The notes below the pieces were generated by a model that saw only the letters and a program-made list of their open reading frames with translations, ran no database searches and was not told the DNA's origin. Shown piece after piece: positions 8,613 to 16,925 of a DNA stretch of 64,000 nt; within the stretch, counting starts at the first letter, position 1, and each line of letters begins with the position of its first letter. The position numbers were made by a program, and so were the translations under genes. The DNA comes from Streptomyces buecherae (lineage in GTDB: Bacteria; Actinomycetota; Actinomycetes; Streptomycetales; Streptomycetaceae), in contig NZ_CP060404.1 in assembly GCF_014295035.1 (NCBI RefSeq), forward strand, positions 1,406,001 to 1,470,000, written 5' to 3'.

Positions 8613-8792
8613 GTGATAAACGCGCATATAACGCCGTGAAGTGGGCGCGCTGGACAGCGGGTGCGCGGATACGTGGGGCGCGGACGAGTGGGTGCCGGGC
8701 GTGCGGCAGCGCGGGGCGACGCCCGGCGGCTCAAGGCGACGGGCGGGGCCGGTCAGGGTGAGGGGTTCGACCTCGCGGCAGCGGAGCCGCGG

Positions 8793-9377
8793 TTACTCCC
8801 GCAGGTGGGAGGCGATGACGCGGTCCGCGGCCTCGATCAGTGTTGCCCGGGAGCGCTCGACCGAGTGGAACTGGGCGGTGGCGCTGGCCCCCTCCATCAG
8901 GGTCTGGAGCGTGTACGCCAGGCCGTCCGGGTCGTCCACCGGCAGCCGCGCGACCAGCGCGGTCAGCCGGCGCAGGTACTCCGCCTTGAGTTCGTCGACG
9001 GCCTGCCGTACCGGGTGGTCCCGGTCGGGGAACTCGATCGCGGCGTTGGCGACGACGCAGCCGCGGTAGCCGGGCGTGCCCATCTCCCCCGCGACCCGCG
9101 CGATGACGTGCCGAAGCTGCGCCAGGTCGTCGTCGGGACAGGCCCGCTCCGCCGCTTCGAACGACGCGAGCCCGGCGACCGCCTGGGCCCGCAGGTAGGC
9201 GATGGCGAGGTCGTCCTTGGACCCGAAGTTGCGGTACAGGCTGGGTTTGCCGACGCCGGAGGTCGCCGCGATCTCGGCCACGCCGACCGAGCGGATGCCC
9301 TCGCGGGAGAACAGCTCGCAGGCGGCGCGCCAGACCCGCTCGCCCGCCGGAGAGCGGGTACCGCTGCCGTCGACCAT
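8793..9377 (-). CDS. TetR/AcrR-family transcriptional regulator
   Basis: A 194-residue repressor-type protein. The N-terminal helix-turn-helix spans residues ~10-55 ('AACELFSREGIRSVGVAEI', 'SGVGKPSLYRNFGSKDDL'). The C-terminal all-helical domain contains 'RGCVVANAAIEFPD', a motif common in TetR proteins that govern detoxifying oxidoreductases. Start ATG 9377. Two copies of a perfect palindrome lie 90-130 bp upstream and are the obvious self-operators. The nitroreductase gene downstream is the likely co-regulated target. The inducer is unknown. Confidence 0.88.
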   Translation of the reverse strand: MVDGSGTRSPAGERVWRAACELFSREGIRSVGVAEIAATSGVGKPSLYRNFGSKDDLAIAYLRAQAVAGLASFEAAERACPDDDLAQLRHVIARVAGEMGTPGYRGCVVANAAIEFPDRDHPVRQAVDELKAEYLRRLTALVARLPVDDPDGLAYTLQTLMEGASATAQFHSVERSRATLIEAADRVIASHLRE

Positions 9378-9466
9378 CCGTGCGCCCCTTCCTCGCTGCG
9401 CGGGCCCGCTGTCGCGCCCCGCGCGGACGCGTGGCGACGGCGCGCCCGTTGGGGCCGCCCGCCACG

Positions 9467-9482
9467 CGTACCGATCGGTACG
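9467..9482. promoter_or_regulatory. TetR operator copy 1
   Basis: CGTACCGATCGGTACG is a perfect 16-bp palindrome 90 bp upstream of the TetR start. It is repeated almost exactly at 9491-9506, centre-to-centre 24 bp. Confidence 0.65.
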
Positions 9483-9490
9483 CAGGCGAC

Positions 9491-9506
9491 TGTACCGATC
9501 GGTACG
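9491..9506. promoter_or_regulatory. TetR operator copy 2
   Basis: TGTACCGATCGGTACG differs from copy 1 only in its first base. Between the two copies the minus strand carries TACAGT, usable as a -10 box, so occupancy would cover the promoter. Confidence 0.62.
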
Positions 9507-10084
9507 CGGCGAGGTCAACTCGGTGCATCGGCGCCGCCAGGCCGGCGCGGGCGGCACCGGAACCGGGCGCCCACAGGCTCCGACGAACGGCGCTCAGGCC
9601 GGCCCCCCAGCCCCGCGCACCGGGCCCCGCGCACACCTGAGTCCGCACTCGAAGGCCCGAAGGCCCGAAGACGCGACGGCCGGAGCCGCGAGGACGCCAG
9701 CGCAGGAAAAATCCGCCCTGGCGCGCGGAGGGGGGGGTTCGAAACGCGCCAGGGCGGAACTGCCGTGCCCCGCGAGGGGGGAGCGGGGCTCGGCCGGGGG
9801 TTGTGGTCTGTGGTGCGGTCGCGGTGAGCGCCGCACGGCGGGGAGAACGGGGAGGGTGGAGCGGTTCCGGAAGAAGGGACGAGGCAGTCGGTGCCGGGGG
9901 GAACACCGACCGCCTCGCACGGTCGGGGAGGCCGTGACGTGGCCCACATGCTGCCCGTGGGTTACCTCATTGTCTCGCTTCCGGTATTAAAAGACGTTGT
10001 GGTCGTTGAGTTCACGTCGGCCACGGGGGAAGAGCACAGCCACCGCCCGCTCCAGGGCGGGTCGCACAAGCAAGGGGGGCGTCG
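9507..10084. other. non-coding region with one strong stem-loop
   Basis: No convincing gene in 578 bp. The open frames here lack ribosome sites and family resemblance. It contains GGCCCGAA short repeats near 9650-9670, the perfect 14-bp stem-loop at 9712-9758, and a less GC-rich patch at 9960-10010 just upstream of the response-regulator gene that probably holds its promoter, though I see no good -35/-10 pair. Confidence 0.5.
9712..9758. other. perfect 14-bp stem-loop of unknown role
   Basis: TCCGCCCTGGCGCG (9712-9725) and CGCGCCAGGGCGGA (9745-9758) are exact complements around a 19-base loop containing a G-run and TTCGAAA. There is no T-tract and no adjacent gene end, so it is not an obvious terminator. 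It could be part of an RNA or a protein-binding site. Confidence 0.55.
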
Positions 10085-10759
10085 ATGACCAGAGTCCTGG
10101 TCGTGGACGACGATTTCATGGTCGCCAGACTGCACAGCCGCTGCGTCGCGGCCACGGAGGGGTTCACCGTGGCCGGAGTGGCCCACAGCGGCGCGGAGGC
10201 GTTGCGCGCCGCGGAGTTACTGCGGCCCGACCTCGTCCTGCTCGACGTCTACCTGCCGGACATGGACGGGCTCAGCGTGCTGCGCGAGTTGCGGGCACGC
10301 GACCCGCGGCACCAGGTGGACGCGTTGTTCATCACGGCGGCGCGGGACGCGCACACCATCCGCACCGCCCTGCGCTCCGGGGCGCTCTACTACCTGATCA
10401 AGCCGTTCCACCAGAGCGCCCTGCAGGAGCAGTTGCGGCACATCGGCGCGCTGCGCAGCCGGTTGGCGGGCCTGGACGAGGCGAGCCAGGAGGACGTGGA
10501 CCAGATCTTCGGTACCCGGCCGCCGGGTTCGCGGGAGTTGCCGAAGGGGCTCGCGCAGCACACGGCGGAGTTGGTGGAGCGGGTCTTGCGCGAGCATCCG
10601 CAGGGGCTGTCCGCCTCGGAGTGCGCGGCGGCCGGGACGCTGTCCCGGGTGAGCGCGCGCCGGTACCTGGAGTACTTCGCGGAGACGGGGCGGGCCGACG
10701 TCACGTTGCGCTACGGGGGGACGGGGCGGCCCGAGCGGCGCTACCGGTGGGTGGCCTGA
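10085..10759 (+). CDS. CitB/DcuR-type response regulator (orphan)
   Basis: A 224-residue two-component response regulator. The receiver domain has the acidic pair at residues 8-10 ('VVDDD'), phospho-acceptor Asp54 ('LLDVYLPDMDG'), Thr84 and Lys106 ('LIKPF'). The C-terminal region ('LSASECAAAGTLSRVSARRYLEYF') is the helix-turn-helix of the CitB/DcuR group, which usually controls C4-dicarboxylate or citrate uptake. No histidine kinase or transporter is adjacent, so the partner is elsewhere. ATG 10085 has an AAGGGGGG site 5 bases upstream. A strong stem-loop follows at 10780. Confidence 0.9.
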   Translation: MTRVLVVDDDFMVARLHSRCVAATEGFTVAGVAHSGAEALRAAELLRPDLVLLDVYLPDMDGLSVLRELRARDPRHQVDALFITAARDAHTIRTALRSGALYYLIKPFHQSALQEQLRHIGALRSRLAGLDEASQEDVDQIFGTRPPGSRELPKGLAQHTAELVERVLREHPQGLSASECAAAGTLSRVSARRYLEYFAETGRADVTLRYGGTGRPERRYRWVA

Positions 10760-10779
10760 GCGTCCGCCCACCCGCGCGA

Positions 10780-10809
10780 GGGGAGCGGCGCGGGGCCGCG
10801 CCGCTCCCC
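10780..10809. terminator. bidirectional terminator-like hairpin
   Basis: A 14-bp perfect GC stem (GGGGAGCGGCGCGG and its complement) with a minimal 2-base centre lies 20 bp after the response-regulator stop and between convergent genes. There is no T-tract, as is common in streptomycetes. Confidence 0.6.
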
Positions 10810-10908
10810 CGCCGCCGTGACACGGGCCGTATGCCGGCCGCCACGGCCCGCTGGACGCCGCCACGGCCGGCCAGAGCCCCCGGGGTCCGGCCGGGACGTG
10901 GCGGGCCG

Positions 10909-11409
10909 CTAGACGGCCAGCAGCGCGTCGAAGCCGCCCGCGCGGGCCAGCTCCTCCAACGCGTCCAGGGCGGCCCGGGCCCGGACCGCCGCGTGCGGGT
11001 CGCGTTCGGTCAGGCCGCTCTCGGCGAACTCGTCCTCGTCCAGGCGGAGCACCGTGCCGCCGTCGGCCGAGCGCCACAGGTCCAGGTCGAGGTCGTCGAC
11101 CACGAGCGTGTCGCCCTCGACCAGGGTCGGCCGCGTGACGTCGCAGTACCAGCCCTTGAGTTCGCCACTCGCGGCGCGGACCTCCTTGACGGCGAACCAG
11201 CGGTCGCGCCAGTAGTGCTCGGTGAACACGTCGCCGGGCTCGAAGCGGACGAAGCCGAAGTCCCGGACGCCCGCGCCGGCCCACGGCGCGCGCACGACGA
11301 CGTGCTCACCGTCGTCGCCCAGCACCTCGGCCGGGTAACTGACCTTGGGCCGCTCCCCCTTGACGAGCCTGACCGTCACCGTGCCACCCGGAAGCAGGGT
11401 GTGTGCCAT
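10909..11409 (-). CDS. DUF402 domain protein
   Basis: A 166-residue protein of the DUF402 family. Landmarks are 'FGFVRFEPGDVFTEHYWRDR', 'GELKGWYCDVTRP' and 'VVDDLDLDLWR', acidic motifs that bind divalent metals in characterised relatives: nucleoside phosphatases, and FomD, a nucleotidyl-ester hydrolase of fosfomycin biosynthesis. ATG 11409 has GAGAGGA upstream. It follows the siderophore operon on the same strand after a 189-bp gap, so it may be a read-through passenger. Substrate unknown. Confidence 0.8.
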   Translation of the reverse strand: MAHTLLPGGTVTVRLVKGERPKVSYPAEVLGDDGEHVVVRAPWAGAGVRDFGFVRFEPGDVFTEHYWRDRWFAVKEVRAASGELKGWYCDVTRPTLVEGDTLVVDDLDLDLWRSADGGTVLRLDEDEFAESGLTERDPHAAVRARAALDALEELARAGGFDALLAV

Positions 11410-11598
11410 GTGCGTCCTCTCTCGCGTACGAACCGTGCGCCGGCGCTCGCGCCCGGGTACGCCGATGTCCGCCCCGCGCCCCGGCGGGGCAGGCTGGCGC
11501 CCGGCCGGGCCGTGCGGTGGCCGGCGCTCGACACTGCCCCATCGCCGGGCGCGCGGACCACCCGTTTTCCCCGGCCGGACCGCGAGCCGGGCCGCCGG

Positions 11599-13047
11599 TC
11601 AGTACGGGGCGCTGCCCAGGTAGTGGAAGACGGGCCGGGGGTGCATCAGGAAGTCGTGGTGGGAGATGTTCCACGCGTACGCGCCGGCGAGCGCGAACAC
11701 GACGCGGTCGGCGGCGCGCAGTCGCTCCGTCGGGACCCGCGTGGCCAGCACGTCCTTGGGGGTGCACAACTGGCCGGTGAGGGTGACCGGCTCGCCCGTC
11801 GCGGCCGGCCGAGGCCAGGGGCGGGGCCACTCGTCCACGGGCAGCACGGCGAACGGCTGGTCGTGGCCCTTGGTCGCGGGGGTGCGCAGGTGGTGCGTGC
11901 CGCCGCGGAGCACCGCGAACGCCTCCCCCTGGCTGTGCTTGACGTCGAGCACCTCGGTCACGTACCAGCCGCAGTACGCGGCCAGCGCCCGGCCCGGCTC
12001 GATACGCAGGGTGAACTCCGGGTATCGGGCCGCGAGTTCGCCGATCCCGGTGCCGTAAGCGGCCCAGTCGAAGCGTTCGCCCGGGCGCCCGTAGTCGACG
12101 GCCATGCCGCCGCCCACGTTGACCTCGGTGAGCTGCGCGGCGAACCAGGGGCCGGCCTCGGTGGCCAGGGTGCGGGCGAAGCGCACGATCCGGTCGGCCA
12201 CGGCGAGCTGGGCCCGCGCGCCGAGCCCGCTGGCCAGGTGGGCGTGGATGCCGCGCAGTCGCAGGCCCGCCCGGGTGGCCGCGCCCTCCTCGGCGAAGGC
12301 CGGCAGTAGGCGCCTGAGCTGGTCCGGGTCGAGGCCGAAGGGGCTGGGCAGGCCGCCCATGGCCAGCGCCGGCCGGGGGCTGGCGCCCGGGCCTGACTCG
12401 GGGGCCACCCGCTGGGTCGGGACGTGTTCGCTGTCGGCCTCGCGCGGGCCGCCGTGGCCCGCCACGGCGGGACCGGCGCCCGGCTCGGCCGGCAGGTTGA
12501 CCCGCAGCAGGACGCCGACCGGGCGCGCGTCCGCTTCGGGGCGGGCCGCCACCAGGCCGATCAGCAGCCGCAGTTCGTGCTCGCTCTCCACGTGGAAGCG
12601 CTGCACCCCGAGGTCGAGGGCGCGGCGCAGCTCCGCCTCGGTCTTGCCCGGGCCGCCGAAGGCGAGCGGCGCGCCGGGCACGGCGGACCCGACGTGGGCC
12701 AGCTCCCCGCCGGAGGCCACCTCGTAGCCGGTGACGTGGGTGGCGATGGCGCGCAGGATCTCGGCGGCGGGGTTGGCCTTGGCCGCGTAGTACAGCTCCA
12801 CGGCGGGCGGCAGCGCGCTGCGGACGGCCGCGACGTGTGCCTCGAGTCCGTCCAGGTCGTACACGTAGGCGGGCAGGTCGTCCGGCGGCAGGCCGCGTAC
12901 GTGGGTCAGCGCGCGCGGGCTGACCAGTTCGTGGGCGGCGTCGGCCGGGTCGAGGAGCGGTGCGGTGGGGGCGTCGGGGCGGCAACCGGGGTCGGGGCTG
13001 GGGTCGGGGTCGGGGCTGGTCGAGCGGGGTCGGTACGGGTAGGTCAT
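11599..13047 (-). CDS. PLP-dependent decarboxylase of siderophore pathway (PvsE/SbnH-like)
   Basis: A 482-residue fold-type III PLP decarboxylase (DapDC/ODC family). Lys90 in 'YYAAKANP' should form the Schiff base with PLP. 'VNVGGGMAVDY' and 'IEPGRALAAYCG' bind the cofactor phosphate, and 'GQLCTPKDVLA' carries the active-site Cys and Asp. Residues ~190-235 are a low-complexity insert absent from most relatives. It overlaps the upstream IucA/IucC gene by 4 bp (ATGA). In vibrioferrin synthesis PvsE decarboxylates a seryl intermediate to yield the ethanolamine unit; in staphyloferrin B, SbnH plays the equivalent role. The exact substrate here is inferred from context. Confidence 0.85.
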   Translation of the reverse strand: MTYPYRPRSTSPDPDPSPDPGCRPDAPTAPLLDPADAAHELVSPRALTHVRGLPPDDLPAYVYDLDGLEAHVAAVRSALPPAVELYYAAKANPAAEILRAIATHVTGYEVASGGELAHVGSAVPGAPLAFGGPGKTEAELRRALDLGVQRFHVESEHELRLLIGLVAARPEADARPVGVLLRVNLPAEPGAGPAVAGHGGPREADSEHVPTQRVAPESGPGASPRPALAMGGLPSPFGLDPDQLRRLLPAFAEEGAATRAGLRLRGIHAHLASGLGARAQLAVADRIVRFARTLATEAGPWFAAQLTEVNVGGGMAVDYGRPGERFDWAAYGTGIGELAARYPEFTLRIEPGRALAAYCGWYVTEVLDVKHSQGEAFAVLRGGTHHLRTPATKGHDQPFAVLPVDEWPRPWPRPAATGEPVTLTGQLCTPKDVLATRVPTERLRAADRVVFALAGAYAWNISHHDFLMHPRPVFHYLGSAPY

Positions 13048-14948
13048 GCGGGACTCCAGGGGAGGGTGGCGGCGGCCTCGCGGGCGGCCTCGGACAACAG
13101 CGCGGAGCCGAGCGGTGAACCGATGCGAACGTACCCGGCCTCTCGGTCGGCCTTGCGGCCCCACCGCGTGAGGAGGTTGGCCTTGGCGGGCAGCGGGGCC
13201 CCGGCGGCCAGGGCGCGCAGGGGCGCCGGCTCACCGTGCGCGGCGGAGCGCTCCAGGAGGACCTGGCGCACGGCCCGCCACAGCGCGGGTTCGAGTGTGG
13301 GGTGGAGGTCGGCGAGTGCGGCGAGCAACTCCGCGACATGGTTGACCAGCAGGCAGTAGACCACCCGGTCCCAGCCGCGGGGGGCGTCGTAGGTCATGGG
13401 CCCGGCGACGTCGGCCGGCAGCGCCGCGAGGGTGCCCGCGTGCCGCGCGGCCAGCAGCTTGGTGCCCTCCAGGTCGCGGAAGAGCACCTGGCGCGGCCAG
13501 TTGTCACCGTCCACGCCGACGACCACGTTCTGTAGGTGCGGTTCGAGTACCACGCCGTGGTCGAAGTACGCCGCGAGTACGGGCGGAACGAGGAGCCGCA
13601 GGTACGCCTCCCACCAGGCGAGCGCCGTCTCCGGCCCGGCACCCGCGGGGTGCGCGGCGAGCAGGTGGCCGATCTGGGCGCCTCCGGTGGGGTACTCGTC
13701 GGCGATGGCGGCGGCCAGCAACCCGGTCACGTCGGGCGCCAGCCGGTCGGTCAGGCCCTCGCGGACGATGACGCCGAACCCCTCGGCCAGTTCGCGGTCG
13801 GCGCCGGGGTCGCCGGTGCGCAGCGCGAGCGTGCGGTAGGCGGGCTCGCGCAGCAGCTCGCAGCCGGGGAAGCGGGCGCCGAGGTCGCGGGCGACCGGCT
13901 CCAGCAGCTCGGTGAGGGCCACCGCGCCCGCCAGTTCGTACTCGGCGTTCTTCCGCAGGCAGTTGGTGATCCGCACGTTGAGGCTGAACTTCAGGAACAC
14001 GCGTCCGTCGTAGAGGGTGCGCACCGACGCGGTCGGCGTGAACCACGGACCGCCGGGGCCCAGGTCCCGGACGTCGCCGCGGGCGATGGCGGCCCGCAGC
14101 GCGGGGTGGTCGCGCAGCATGGCGTACTGCCAGGGGTGCGCCGGCAGGGGCAGGTAGCCGTCGGGGACCGGGCGCTGGCGGTCGAGGGCGGCCAACGCGT
14201 CCTCGGACACCGCCTCCTGCCGCACCCGGTCGGCGCGCACGGCGAGGTGGTGCAGCGGGAAGCGGGCGCCGGTCTCGGGCGCGTACCGGCGCCAGCCGTC
14301 GGCGCTGCCGGAGCGGGCCTTGGGCGTGGGGTGGAACCGGTGGCCGAACAGCAGCGACTGCTCGGACGCGAGGTAGGTCAGGTTCCGGTCGCGGCGCGCG
14401 CCCCGCCCGTACGGGGGCGGCCCGGCGGGCCGCCCGGCCGAGGCGGGCGGGTCCTGGGTGGGGACGCGGGCCGGCGTGCCGGTGACCGGGGCGGGTGGAG
14501 TGCCCGGGTGGTCGGCGCCGGTGGGTGGAGTGGGGAGCGCGGCGCGGTCCGGGTCGGCGGTCGTGTGTCGCAGCGCGGCGGTGATGCCGGCGTGACTGAG
14601 GCCGACCTGCTCGATGAACTCGTCGTTGGCCACCCCGGTGCGCAGCCGCAGCTCCCGGTCCACGCGGGCGGCGAGGCCGCGCCAGGACAGTTCGGCCCAG
14701 GCGTCGCCGCGGCGCTCGGCCACGGGGCCGGTGAAGCGGTGCGCGCCGATCAGCGAGGTGCGGCGCAGTCGGACGCGCAGCAGGACGCCGCTGCGCGGCA
14801 TGCGGAGCTGTAAGTGCCCCTCGCTGACCGCGGTGTGGCGCTCCGGGCCCGACATCTCGCGCAGCAGGCAGTTGAGCAGGGTGTGGGCCACCACCTCGTC
14901 GGCCGAGGCGAGGGCCGGGGCGGCGAGGCGGGGCAGGGTGGATGACAT
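13044..14948 (-). CDS. IucA/IucC-family NIS siderophore synthetase
   Basis: A 634-residue ATP-dependent carboxylate-amine/alcohol ligase of NRPS-independent siderophore assembly. Family motifs are intact: 'GHRFHPTPKARSG' (ATP and substrate binding), 'LPAHPWQ', 'KFSLNVRITNCLRKN' and 'VVLEPHLQN'. A Pro/Gly/Arg-rich linker (residues ~145-185) interrupts the N-terminal domain. It starts one base after the stop of the previous synthetase and overlaps the decarboxylase gene by 4 bp, so the operon is translationally coupled. By order it matches PvsD, the second ligase of vibrioferrin synthesis. The substrate pair is not proven by sequence. Confidence 0.9.
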   Translation of the reverse strand: MSSTLPRLAAPALASADEVVAHTLLNCLLREMSGPERHTAVSEGHLQLRMPRSGVLLRVRLRRTSLIGAHRFTGPVAERRGDAWAELSWRGLAARVDRELRLRTGVANDEFIEQVGLSHAGITAALRHTTADPDRAALPTPPTGADHPGTPPAPVTGTPARVPTQDPPASAGRPAGPPPYGRGARRDRNLTYLASEQSLLFGHRFHPTPKARSGSADGWRRYAPETGARFPLHHLAVRADRVRQEAVSEDALAALDRQRPVPDGYLPLPAHPWQYAMLRDHPALRAAIARGDVRDLGPGGPWFTPTASVRTLYDGRVFLKFSLNVRITNCLRKNAEYELAGAVALTELLEPVARDLGARFPGCELLREPAYRTLALRTGDPGADRELAEGFGVIVREGLTDRLAPDVTGLLAAAIADEYPTGGAQIGHLLAAHPAGAGPETALAWWEAYLRLLVPPVLAAYFDHGVVLEPHLQNVVVGVDGDNWPRQVLFRDLEGTKLLAARHAGTLAALPADVAGPMTYDAPRGWDRVVYCLLVNHVAELLAALADLHPTLEPALWRAVRQVLLERSAAHGEPAPLRALAAGAPLPAKANLLTRWGRKADREAGYVRIGSPLGSALLSEAAREAAATLPWSPA

Positions 14949-16925
14949 TCAGCGGCTCCAGCGTGAGGGACGCAGCAGGTAGTTGGGGCCGCTGACGTAG
15001 TGCTTGTTCACGTCGGCGGCCCCCGAACGCTCCTTGGCGAGCAGCGTGCCCGCGGTCACCATCGCCTTGACCGGCAGCCGGTCGGCGTTCAGCACCCGGG
15101 CGCGGAGCACGGCATCGGGCGCCGCGAGCGCGGTCGGGCCGGTGGTGGGCGCGGGGGCGGCGGCCGGGCCCAGTTGGTCGATCGCCTCCGTGAGGCGGTC
15201 GACCAACAGGTCGATGAGGGTGGCCAGCGGGGCGCGGCCGGCGCGGGCCAGCTCGAAGGCGAGGGCCCCGGCGCACAGGTGCACCGCGATGGTGGTGAAC
15301 ACGTCGGCGACGGGCCCGTCTCCGTCGACCAGGATGCGCGGGTCGTCGAAGCCGAGCGACTCCGGCGCGGTGGCGCCGTTCGGGGCGCCGGTGGCGGGGG
15401 CGTCGGTGGCGGGGGCGGTGGGGCCGTCGGCGGCGAGGCGGGCCGCGAGCCGGGCCCGGTGCACCCGGGGCCCGTCGTGGTCCTTGACGAGCAGCCGCAG
15501 CCGGGTGCGCCCCGCCGCCTCGTCCAGCACCAGCGAGGTGTTCTGCTGGTGGGCTTCGAGCCCCACGCCGTAGCCGAAGCAGGTGACGTGCCAGTCGAAG
15601 AGCAGCCGGAAGTACGCGTCGACGAAGGCCAGCAGGTCGCCCCCGTAGAAGCGGTCGGCGAGCGCGTCGGCGACGAGCGAGCCGTCCGGGCCACGGGCGG
15701 CCAGCGCCGCCAGCGGCACCACCTGCGCCCGGTCGAGCCCGGCCGGGTAGCGGCGCACCAGGGCGGCGAGCAGCTCGTGCCCGGCGTGCAGGTAGGTGTG
15801 TTCGTCGGCGAGCAGGACGCTGTCCGCGAACCGGGGCTCGCGGGCGAGCAGCGTCGCCGTCAGCCGCTGGCCCGCGGCCCCGTCGGTGAGCGTGCCGGGC
15901 TTGATGGTGCGCCGGTTGCGGCGCCCGAGGGTCGCCGTGGTCAGCGGCAGCTTGAGGTGGACGGCGGGGTCGTCGACGAGGGCGACGGTCCGCATGGACA
16001 GCGTCGGCCGCACCGTCAGCCACGCCCGGGGCGCGAGACGCGCCCGACCGGCGAGGCCGGCCGCGCGGAGCGCGGCGGTGAGCGGCGGGCCCACGGTGAG
16101 CGGGTGGACCGGCAGGGCGATGTGGTCGCCGTCGGTGCCGGTGTGGCCGAGCGCGCTGGGCGCGGGCCACCAGGCGGGCAGCGGACCGCTGCCCGCGCGC
16201 ACCGCCGCGCGCGGCACGACCACCCAGCGCAGCGCGAACGCGGGGTGGAACTCCGGCGCGTGCGCGCGCAGCCCGGCCACGTCCAGGCCTGGCCTGGCGC
16301 GCGCGGTGGGGTAGACCGGGTGGTCGCGGTGGGCGGCGAGCGTGTCGTACGCGAGGGAGCCGGCCAGGCCCCGCCAGTGCCGGGCCGGTCGCGGCCCGTA
16401 CCGCGCGGCCATCTGGCGCAGCACGTCGGGGCGGGCCTCGGCGTGCAGGCGGAGGGTGGCCGCCTCCTGCTCGCCCTCGGCGACGAAGGCGTCGAACCCG
16501 GGCCGGTCCACGGGGTCGACCGCGGCCCGCAGCCGGCCGAGTACGGGTCCGAGCCCGGCCAGCGTGCCGTGCTCGGTCTCCAGGACGGGGCGCCTGGCGC
16601 GCACCTCGCACTGGAAGCCGTCGGCCTCGACGGGCAACGACACCGGGCCGTCCGGCAGGGCGAGGCGCAACCAGTCGCCGTCGGCGCGGCGCTCCGGGCT
16701 GGCTCCGGTGCGCAGCCCGTAGGCGTCCTCCCGGAGCAGCGTGCTGAGCACCCGCGACAACAGGTCGCCCGCGAGCGCGTCGTACGGCCCGCCGGCCGCC
16801 TCCCCGGCCCCGTCCGGGCCGGCGGCCCGGCTCCGTGCCCCGTCCGGCTCCGCCGGGAACGCCCCGCTCGCCGGCCCGCTCGGTCCGCCGGGGCTGCCCG
16901 GTCCGCGCGGCGCGCCGCGGTTCAC
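14949..16925 (-). CDS. IucA/IucC-family NIS siderophore synthetase, first copy
   Basis: A 658-residue NIS synthetase. No ATG fits; the GTG at 16925 overlaps the TGA of the upstream ATP-grasp gene (GTGA, 4 bp), which fixes the start. The N-terminal ~40 residues are Gly/Pro/Ala-rich. The ATP/substrate motif is degenerate ('DHPVYPTARARPG' instead of GHPxHPxxKxR), while 'LPVHPL', 'LKLPLTTATLGRRNRRTIKPG' and 'GVGLEAHQQN' are present. Such divergence is common in one of the paired NIS enzymes. By position it is the counterpart of PvsB. Expected role: joining citrate to an amine, alcohol or amino-acid building block. Confidence 0.86.
   Translation of the reverse strand: MNRGAPRGPGSPGGPSGPASGAFPAEPDGARSRAAGPDGAGEAAGGPYDALAGDLLSRVLSTLLREDAYGLRTGASPERRADGDWLRLALPDGPVSLPVEADGFQCEVRARRPVLETEHGTLAGLGPVLGRLRAAVDPVDRPGFDAFVAEGEQEAATLRLHAEARPDVLRQMAARYGPRPARHWRGLAGSLAYDTLAAHRDHPVYPTARARPGLDVAGLRAHAPEFHPAFALRWVVVPRAAVRAGSGPLPAWWPAPSALGHTGTDGDHIALPVHPLTVGPPLTAALRAAGLAGRARLAPRAWLTVRPTLSMRTVALVDDPAVHLKLPLTTATLGRRNRRTIKPGTLTDGAAGQRLTATLLAREPRFADSVLLADEHTYLHAGHELLAALVRRYPAGLDRAQVVPLAALAARGPDGSLVADALADRFYGGDLLAFVDAYFRLLFDWHVTCFGYGVGLEAHQQNTSLVLDEAAGRTRLRLLVKDHDGPRVHRARLAARLAADGPTAPATDAPATGAPNGATAPESLGFDDPRILVDGDGPVADVFTTIAVHLCAGALAFELARAGRAPLATLIDLLVDRLTEAIDQLGPAAAPAPTTGPTALAAPDAVLRARVLNADRLPVKAMVTAGTLLAKERSGAADVNKHYVSGPNYLLRPSRWSR

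Noticed and set aside
9731-9758. GGTTCGAAA resembling a tRNA T-loop.
   Set aside because: No acceptor, D or anticodon arms surround it; the bases belong to the loop of a simple hairpin.
9891-10088. A 65-codon frame just before the response regulator.
   Set aside because: No ribosome site or family resemblance; it overlaps the regulator's own ribosome site and probably its promoter.
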